From Luteimonas sp. FCS-9 (GTDB taxonomy: Bacteria > Pseudomonadota > Gammaproteobacteria > Xanthomonadales > Xanthomonadaceae): a DNA stretch of 64,000 bases. The stretch covers positions 62,001 through 126,000 of the forward strand of contig NZ_LASZ01000011.1 of NCBI RefSeq assembly GCF_001014645.1, given 5' to 3'. The translations under genes and the position numbers were made by a program. Positions within the stretch are counted from its first letter, which is position 1. Each line of letters opens with the position of its first letter. Positions 57,219 to 64,000 of the stretch are shown here, one piece after another. Below the pieces are notes generated by a model that was given only the letters and a program-made list of their open reading frames with translations, did not search any database and was not told the DNA's origin.

Positions 57219-60113
57219 CTACGTGCCCTTCGCGGCTGGCGCGTCCCCCATCACCATGACCGACGGCAGCCCGCAGTCCGGATGCGCGCGCAGTAGCTGG
57301 TAGACGACGCCACTCAGGCCGCCCATCAGGCCGGGGGCGTACGCCGTGCCGGCCAGGCCGCACACCGGACCATGCTGCTCCAGGCTAGCGAGGATCGCGG
57401 CCAGCAACGCCCGATCGTCGAGCCCCCGCGGACCGAGCCCGGCGCGAACCGCCAGGTCCAGCAACTCCCAGGCCCCCATGTCGCCATGGCAGATGCCGTG
57501 GTTGAGGCCGACGCCGTGTCGCCATGCGGTGTCCGCCGCAGCGGCGATCCGGGCGCGGACCGGCGGCGCGTCGAGATCGCGATGACGATCGGCCAGGGCC
57601 AGGCCGATGCCAACCGCGCCATGGCACCACGCGGCCGGCGCCTGGGCGCCCTCGAGCATGCGCAGGTCCAGCCAGTTCCCTGTCTCGGGGCGGTACAGCC
57701 GCTCCTCGAACGCGGCCGCCTGCAACGAGGTCTCCTCGAACCGCGCGTGGCCGCTGGCGCCGGCCAGCCTGGACAACGCCCAGCCGATACCGGTGACGCC
57801 GTGGGCGAATCCGCCCATGCCTTGCGGCCAGCGGTCGTGCGTCCAGTACGCCACGCCATCCTCGCGCCGCGCCGAGTCGCACAGACGGTCGCCCAGGTCG
57901 ACGGCCATGTCGAGATAGCGGGTATCGCCGCTGGCGTCCGCCAGCAGGATCAGCGGCACGATCGCGCCCGCCTTGCCGCTCAGCACGTCGCCGACATCGT
58001 CTGCCGCTGCGGCCTCGGGCACCAGGTCCGCGAGCCTGCACGCGTGCGCCAGGCCTTCACCCTGCACCACACCCCAGCGCTCGAGCATCAGCCAGGTCCA
58101 GACCTGCGAACCGAGCCCGATGTAGCCGCCCAGCGCCGGTGGGCGTGGCTGCTTGACGCGGCCGCGCCGCAGGAATGACTGCGTTTCGGCCAGCCGCATG
58201 GTCGCCAGCAGATCCGACAGCAGGGCGTCGACGCCGGGCACGACGTCCGCGCGCCCGGCGCGCATCTCCCGCTGGTACGCCGCGGCGAGCAGTGCGATGC
58301 CGGAGATCCCGCCGTACAGGTCCTGTCCCAGCGGCTGCACGGTCCGCCCGGCCGGCCCCAGCACCGACGCGATCCACGCCACGCTCCCGTCCTCGCCGCG
58401 AAGGCTGGAGTCCATCAGCAACGCCATCATGCGTGCCGCCTGGCGGCGCCGGCGCGATTCGAGATCGTCGAGGCGCGGCGTGTCCACGCGCAACGCGACC
58501 ACCGGCTCCGACCAGACATCGCTCTCGTAGGCGCTGACCAGCGTGGACTTGATGACCTCGCGTTCCAGCCCCCAATCGGCCTGCCGCCAGTGCTGCAGCG
58601 ACGCGGCGACCAGGTCGCGGGGCGCGAGCCACGTCGTGCCCCTGGGCCCCTGCAGCTGGCCGTGGCCCGGCGTCGTGGCGAAGAACGGGATGTCGCCCTC
58701 GAGGAGGTCGGCGATCTCGGCCGCGATCACCGCATCGTCGCTGGGTGCGAGCGCCTTCTGGTCGGCCATCTTCGCGAGCAGCTCGTGCGCGCGGTGCTCG
58801 GCCTCGACCTGCTTGTGCAGCGACACCGGATGCCAGAGCATGCGCCCGAGCTCCGCATAGGCTTCGGTCGACCGGGGCACGACGCGGATCGGGCACGGCG
58901 CGAACCGTTCGAGCTGAGGCGCCAGCGCGCCCGCCGCGTCCAGCCGCTGCAGCATCTGCGTGGTGTCGTCGAATCCCTGCACGATCGATGGCCAGTGCAA
59001 GCCCAGGGACGGCCGTTCGCTGGGATGGTTCTGCGCGGGCCGCGCCTGCGCCATGACCGTGCCCATGCGCGCATCGTCCGAGCCCGACTGGACGATGCGC
59101 GACTGCGGCACTAACGGCTGCTGGCCCGGCAGCGCGCCGACCCCGGACACATCGACGCCGCGCCAGCCCAGGCCACTTCCTCGATTGGGAAGCAGCCCGA
59201 TGTTCATCACGCTGCCGCTGATGCGTTCCGAAGCGAGGTCGAATGCCTGCCCCATGCCCGAAACGACCGGCTTGAGCCGCGGCGCGAACAGGGTCTCGCA
59301 GTCGATGATGACCGGGCACGCACCATGCGCGATCAGGTTCTCGGCATGCAGGTCGCAGCCCCCGAGCAGGCGCATCAGCGCGAGCCATTGCCCGATGCCG
59401 CGGTAGAAGCCCGGCAGTTGCGCGTCATCGTCCACGTGGCGATGCGCGACGAATTCGGTCCAGCCGTGCTCGCCCCGGTCGAGGGCGCGCGGCACCCCGA
59501 TGTGTCGCTGCATCGCGCCTTGGGCCATGACCGCGTCGACGAACGCGCCCAGCGCGCAGTCGATCGCGACCGATCGCGGCTTGTAGACGATGCTGCCGTG
59601 CTCGCAATGCACGAGCATCACGGCCTTGCCGCCCCGATGGCTGTCGCCCGCGCTCAGCGTCAGCGCCTGCAATTCGCCCAGCGGTGCGCCGTGGAAGGCA
59701 TCGAGCATGACGCGATCGGCCGCGAACCGATGGGCGAACTCGGCGATGCTCGCGCAGCGGTTGCGCACGATCGCCTGCACGCGCGACAGCAGCGTCGGAT
59801 AGTGACGGGACAGCGATCGCCAGAAATCGAGTGTGGCGGCCTGCACGAGGAATGCCTGCCATCGTTCGCTGCCGGTCTCGCCGGTCAACTGCCCGTTGAC
59901 GCGAGCTGCATTGAGCTCCAGCAGCAGCAAGCGGCTCAACTTGCCGTCCAGCACCGCAAGCAGGCTGGCCTGGGCGCCACGAAGAATGAGGGAACGCTCG
60001 CTCTGGGCGAGTTCGGCGATCGATGCGAGCCGGGCTGCCAGATCGTCGATGGCCTCGACGGTCAGGCAGCCCAGCGTTTCACCGAAATCGCCTGCGGTCG
60101 TTGCAGGCTTCAT
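57219..60113 (-). CDS. lanM: Class II lanthipeptide synthetase LanM (964 aa)
   Basis: The bifunctional enzyme dehydrates Ser/Thr of a precursor and forms thioether rings. The N-terminal dehydratase (DUF4135, about residues 90-480) has GGDSHRGG upstream of the nucleotide-binding SIVYKPRS (about 177). It also has the signature GGCDLHAENLIAHG...VIIDCETLFAP (about 256-280). The LanC-like cyclase (about 600-964) has DLYGGISGIALL, GFAHGVTGIGWALS, and the zinc ligands in WCHGAVGIG (about 828) and ICHGDMG (about 874), ending AYAPGLMGGLSGVVYQLL. Length is normal and all catalytic elements look intact. It starts 3 bp after the precursor stop, so it is in one transcript with it. Confidence 0.95.
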   Translation of the reverse strand: MKPATTAGDFGETLGCLTVEAIDDLAARLASIAELAQSERSLILRGAQASLLAVLDGKLSRLLLLELNAARVNGQLTGETGSERWQAFLVQAATLDFWRSLSRHYPTLLSRVQAIVRNRCASIAEFAHRFAADRVMLDAFHGAPLGELQALTLSAGDSHRGGKAVMLVHCEHGSIVYKPRSVAIDCALGAFVDAVMAQGAMQRHIGVPRALDRGEHGWTEFVAHRHVDDDAQLPGFYRGIGQWLALMRLLGGCDLHAENLIAHGACPVIIDCETLFAPRLKPVVSGMGQAFDLASERISGSVMNIGLLPNRGSGLGWRGVDVSGVGALPGQQPLVPQSRIVQSGSDDARMGTVMAQARPAQNHPSERPSLGLHWPSIVQGFDDTTQMLQRLDAAGALAPQLERFAPCPIRVVPRSTEAYAELGRMLWHPVSLHKQVEAEHRAHELLAKMADQKALAPSDDAVIAAEIADLLEGDIPFFATTPGHGQLQGPRGTTWLAPRDLVAASLQHWRQADWGLEREVIKSTLVSAYESDVWSEPVVALRVDTPRLDDLESRRRRQAARMMALLMDSSLRGEDGSVAWIASVLGPAGRTVQPLGQDLYGGISGIALLAAAYQREMRAGRADVVPGVDALLSDLLATMRLAETQSFLRRGRVKQPRPPALGGYIGLGSQVWTWLMLERWGVVQGEGLAHACRLADLVPEAAAADDVGDVLSGKAGAIVPLILLADASGDTRYLDMAVDLGDRLCDSARREDGVAYWTHDRWPQGMGGFAHGVTGIGWALSRLAGASGHARFEETSLQAAAFEERLYRPETGNWLDLRMLEGAQAPAAWCHGAVGIGLALADRHRDLDAPPVRARIAAAADTAWRHGVGLNHGICHGDMGAWELLDLAVRAGLGPRGLDDRALLAAILASLEQHGPVCGLAGTAYAPGLMGGLSGVVYQLLRAHPDCGLPSVMVMGDAPAAKGT

Positions 60114-60116
60114 CGA

Positions 60117-60323
60117 TCAACGGCAGACGATCGTGATCGATCCCGTGCAGTCGGCGCAGTTCGTACAGTTGAAGACGGTCAGCGAGACGTCGCCGCCGGC
60201 GATGTCCGCCTCGGCGTACTCGCCGCCGAGGAACAGGGCCCCTGCCGGGTTGTCCGCGCCGGCGTACTCGCGCCACTCGGAGGCCTGGTCGAACTCGTAT
60301 TCGCCGTGATTCAAGTCGTTCAT
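60117..60323 (-). CDS. lanA: Class II lanthipeptide precursor (68 aa)
   Basis: The peptide has an acidic leader of about 44 residues (NDLNHGEYEFDQASEWREYA onwards) and a candidate double-glycine cleavage site ADIAGG at 39-44. The core is predicted as residues 45-68, DVSLTVFN then CTNCADCTGSITIVCR. It contains four Cys (53, 56, 59, 67) and six Ser/Thr (47, 49, 54, 60, 62, 64), enough for up to four lanthionine/methyllanthionine rings. A second GG at 33-34 (FLGG) is an alternative cleavage point. A strong ribosome site GGAAAGGAG sits 8 bp before the ATG. It lies immediately upstream of lanM. The product would be new to me by sequence. Confidence 0.9.
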   Translation of the reverse strand: MNDLNHGEYEFDQASEWREYAGADNPAGALFLGGEYAEADIAGGDVSLTVFNCTNCADCTGSITIVCR

Positions 60324-60331
60324 GACATCTA

Positions 60332-60340
60332 CTCCTTTCC
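60332..60340 (-). promoter_or_regulatory. Strong ribosome binding site of the precursor gene
   Basis: On the minus strand GGAAAGGAG is 8 bases ahead of the ATG. It fixes the precursor start and predicts heavy translation compared with lanM, which lacks a clear site. Confidence 0.85.
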
Positions 60341-60530
60341 TGTGAGTGAAGAGTCGAACTACCACGTGCCAGTGGTCCTTGGAACCGAGATACCGCAACC
60401 TCGCGTCGCGGCATTCCGAACCGCTGACACCAGTCGATTCTCTGGACTTCACCCCGAAACTACAAGTCCACGCGCTGCGATGCCACGACGGCAGCGAGCG
60501 TGACATCGCGAACAGCGACCGCCGTCGCAT

Positions 60531-60558
60531 ATCCAATCTTACGCGCGTCGCATTGGAT
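60531..60558. repeat. Inverted repeat ATCCAAT/ATTGGAT between aceA and lanA
   Basis: ATCCAAT (60531-60537) and ATTGGAT (60552-60558) are inverted with a 14-base centre, and GCAT/GC flanks extend the symmetry. It lies 23 bp past the aceA stop and about 210 bp before lanA. It may be an aceA mRNA end structure or a regulator site for lanA. Confidence 0.35.
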
Positions 60559-60581
60559 GCTGCAGCGCGATGATGCGCGAC

Positions 60582-61913
<1,332 letters not shown>

Positions 61914-62025
61914 GGCGGTGTCCTCCAAGTCGGATTCGGGATTTCGTTCGTTTGCGGCCGTGCAGCCCACGGCCGGGAAGCGGACGGCGGTCACGCCCAT
62001 CGCGGCCGGGCCCGCGTTTGCCGGG

Positions 62026-63657
62026 TCAGTCGAGGCGCTCGTACGCCGGTAGCGTCAGGAAGTCCGCGAGCGTGTCGCGCAGCGTCAGCACTTCGAGCAT
62101 CGCGATGGCCTCGGGCACGCGGGCGGCGCCGGGGATCGGCTGGCGGGCCAGGCGCGAAGGCAGCGACAGCAGCACGCGGTCGAACAGCGCGTCGTCGATC
62201 GCGGTGCCGTCGTCGAGGTGCAGCGGCGTGCCGGGCGCACCGCCATCGCCGGCATCGGCGTGGTGCAGCCATTGCCACAGCTGCGCGCGGGCGATCTCGG
62301 CGGTCGCCGCGTCCTCCATCATCCCGTGGATCGGCACGCAGCCGTTGCCGTCGAGCCAGGCGGCGAGATAGCGCACGCAGACCTCGACGTTGCCGGCAAA
62401 GCCCGCATGCGTGATCGTGCCCAGCGGCGGGGCGATCAGGTCGTCGCGCTCGACCAGCACGTCGTCGCGCGTCATCGCGTGCTGGTGCGGGCCGCGCATG
62501 CGCGTGTCGAACACCGCCTGCGCGATCGGGATCAGCGCCGGATGCGCGACCCAGGTGCCGTCGTGGCCGGCGGTGACCTCGCGCAGCTTGTCGGCGCGCA
62601 CCCGGTCCATCGCCGCCTCGTGGGCGACCGGGTCGCCCGGCACCGGGATCTGCGCGGCCATGCCCCCCATCGCGTGCGCGCCACGACGATGGCAGGTCTG
62701 GATCAGCAGTTCGGAGTAGGCGGTCAGGAACGGCTGGTCCATCGTCACCTGCCCGCGCTCGGGCAGCACGCGGTCGCGGTGGCGGCGGAAGGTCTTGATG
62801 TAGGAGAAGATGTAGTCCCAGCGCCCGCAGTTGAGGCCGGCGATGCGCCCGCGCAGTGCGTGCAGGATCTCGTCCATCTCGAACGCGGCCGGCAGCGTCT
62901 CGATCAGCACCGTGACCCGGATCTGCCCGGCCGGCAGGCCCAGCGCGCGCTCGGTGTGCGCCAGCACGTCCTCCCACAGCTGCGCCTCCTCCATCGACTC
63001 GAGCTTGGGCAGGTAGAGGTAGGGGCCACGGTCGCGGGCGGCCAGCGCGTGGGCGTTGTGGAACGCGAACAGTCCCGCGTCGAACAGCGCGGCCGACATC
63101 GGCGTGCCGTCGACGCAGGCGTGCTTCTCGTCGAGGTGCCAACCGCGCGGGCGCACGATCAGCACCGCCTGCCGGTCCTCGGGCAGCAGCGCGTAGCGCT
63201 TGCCGTTGCCCTCGAAGACCAGGGTGCCGGCGACCGCCTCGCGCAGCGCGCGCTGGCCGGTCAGCAGGTTGGCCCAGGTCGGCGAGGTCGAATCCTCGAA
63301 GTCGGCCATGTAGCAGCGGGCGCCGGCGTTCAGCGCGTTGATGACCATCTTCGGGTCGACCGGGCCGGTGATCTCGACGCGGCGGTCGCGCAGCGCGGCC
63401 GGCGCCGGCGCCACCTGCCAGGCCGATTCGCGGATGCCACGGGTGTCGGCGCGGAAGCCGGGCAGGGCGCCGGCGTCGAACGCGGCCTGGCGGACGCGGC
63501 GCGCGTCGAGCAGCGTCTGGCGCCGGGGCTCGAACCGCAGGTGCAGGTCGGCCAGGAACGCGCGGGCATCGTCGCCGAGCAGATCGGCCGGGGTCCCCGT
63601 AGGCAGCCGGAGCATGGGGCCGGAAGAAGGCGGGTGCGGTTTGACGACGGCGTTCAT
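62026..63657 (-). CDS. aceB: Malate synthase A (543 aa)
   Basis: Condenses glyoxylate with acetyl-CoA. AceB signatures: [47 protein letters not shown] (catalytic Glu), [33 protein letters not shown] and a DGTWVAHP segment with the GHDG turn. Followed by aceA after 112 bp. The promoter region is shared with a divergent LysR gene. Confidence 0.97.
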   Translation of the reverse strand: MNAVVKPHPPSSGPMLRLPTGTPADLLGDDARAFLADLHLRFEPRRQTLLDARRVRQAAFDAGALPGFRADTRGIRESAWQVAPAPAALRDRRVEITGPVDPKMVINALNAGARCYMADFEDSTSPTWANLLTGQRALREAVAGTLVFEGNGKRYALLPEDRQAVLIVRPRGWHLDEKHACVDGTPMSAALFDAGLFAFHNAHALAARDRGPYLYLPKLESMEEAQLWEDVLAHTERALGLPAGQIRVTVLIETLPAAFEMDEILHALRGRIAGLNCGRWDYIFSYIKTFRRHRDRVLPERGQVTMDQPFLTAYSELLIQTCHRRGAHAMGGMAAQIPVPGDPVAHEAAMDRVRADKLREVTAGHDGTWVAHPALIPIAQAVFDTRMRGPHQHAMTRDDVLVERDDLIAPPLGTITHAGFAGNVEVCVRYLAAWLDGNGCVPIHGMMEDAATAEIARAQLWQWLHHADAGDGGAPGTPLHLDDGTAIDDALFDRVLLSLPSRLARQPIPGAARVPEAIAMLEVLTLRDTLADFLTLPAYERLD

Positions 63658-63723
63658 CGGGGGTCCTTTCGCCCGGGAAGGGCGCTGATGCGGTGCAGCA
63701 GACCGTCCTCCGCAGCGGGGTAT

Positions 63724-63754
63724 TTGACAAACGAGTTCTGTCAATGGCTACTAT
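63724..63754 (+). promoter_or_regulatory. LysR-type operator and promoter candidate between aceB and lysR
   Basis: TTGACA (63724-63729) and TGTCAA (63739-63744) form an inverted repeat with a 9-base centre, including a T-N11-A-type site. The first half doubles as a -35 box for the LysR gene with TACTAT (63749-63754) as -10 after a 19-bp spacer. This is the standard layout for a LysR regulator controlling itself and a divergent operon. Confidence 0.6.
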
Positions 63755-63776
63755 CAGCCAGGCTTATAGTCACTAG

Positions 63777-64000
63777 ATGATGGCTCGCAAGTCCCCGCCA
63801 GCATTGCGCTTTCCGTACAAGAGCGACCGGCTCAAGCCGCTGCGCGCGTTCTGCCAGACGACCCGGCTGGGCTCGGTCTCGCGCGCTGCCGAAGCGCTCT
63901 ACGTCAGCCAGCCGGCGATCTCGCTGCAGTTGCAGGCGCTCGAACGCGAGCTGGGCGTCCCGCTGCTCGAACGCAGCGGCCGGCGCTTGGTGCCCACGCG
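63777..64000 (+). CDS. LysR family transcriptional regulator (partial, N-terminal 74 residues)
   Basis: The gene runs off the right edge. The N-terminal winged helix is typical: RLKPLRAFCQTTRLGSVSRAAEALYVSQPAISLQLQALE, with the recognition helix at SQPAIS. It is divergent from aceB, so it most likely regulates aceBA and itself. Two adjacent ATGs (63777, 63780) are possible starts. Confidence 0.9.
   Translation, partial: MMARKSPPALRFPYKSDRLKPLRAFCQTTRLGSVSRAAEALYVSQPAISLQLQALERELGVPLLERSGRRLVPT

Noticed and set aside
60324..60536. N-terminal extension or second precursor upstream of lanA
   Set aside because: The in-frame extension has no leader-like acidity and no GG motif, and the strong ribosome site fixes the start at 60323.

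Overview
The window is chromosomal DNA of very high G+C content with tight gene packing, many 4-base ATGA/GTGA overlaps and strong GC3 codon use. The gene content (Ax21-family protein, an xanA/algC-type mutase with a long N-terminal membrane extension, ole olefin genes, I78 inhibitor lipoprotein, REP-like palindromes with a GTAGGnGCGCGC core) points to the Xanthomonadaceae/Lysobacteraceae, close to Luteimonas or Lysobacter. No rRNA, tRNA, CRISPR array, integrase or transposase was seen.

Layout. 1-10.2 kb: start of a gltS-type symporter, a lipoprotein hydrolase and a DUF4105 protein in one overlapping run, then a Pro/Thr/Asp-rich lipoprotein with a clear terminator, an M28 peptidase divergent from an I78 inhibitor, a heptad-repeat protein, a lytic transglycosylase and a SEC-C protein. 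10.2-16.2 kb: radC divergent from coaC-coaB-dut-xanA (the usual radC-dfp-dut neighbourhood, but CoaBC is split), then an exported ATP-dependent DNA ligase. 16.3-28.3 kb: mechanosensitive-channel-like protein, patatin lipoprotein, hrpB with a duplicated 3' end, an extracellular nuclease, tatD, ubiJ-ubiB and a DUF1328 protein.

28.3-47 kb holds all four genes of the olefin (beta-lactone) pathway, dispersed: oleD (28.3), oleC (32.1), oleA (42.5) and oleB (46.0). Between them lie a serine hydrolase, a frameshifted membrane-bound winged-helix regulator overlapping oleC, the rhodanese-secB-gpsA-(ax21)-trmL block, an M16 peptidase, and a bphO-bphP heme oxygenase/phytochrome pair in which the phytochrome has no output domain. 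OleA would condense two acyl-CoAs, OleD reduce the product, OleC close a beta-lactone and OleB decarboxylate it to a cis-olefin.

47-57.2 kb: cysteine-cluster protein, thioesterase, hemD-hemY (no hemX), thiolase, two SodC-like genes (one having lost its metal ligands), and ntrB-ntrC. 57.2-60.3 kb is the most striking locus: a two-gene class II lanthipeptide cluster consisting of a 68-residue Cys-rich precursor and a full LanM, with no transporter or protease beside it. 60.6-64 kb: glyoxylate shunt genes aceB-aceA and a divergent, truncated LysR gene with a shared palindromic operator candidate.

Functions are assigned from motifs and remembered family features; no database search was run.
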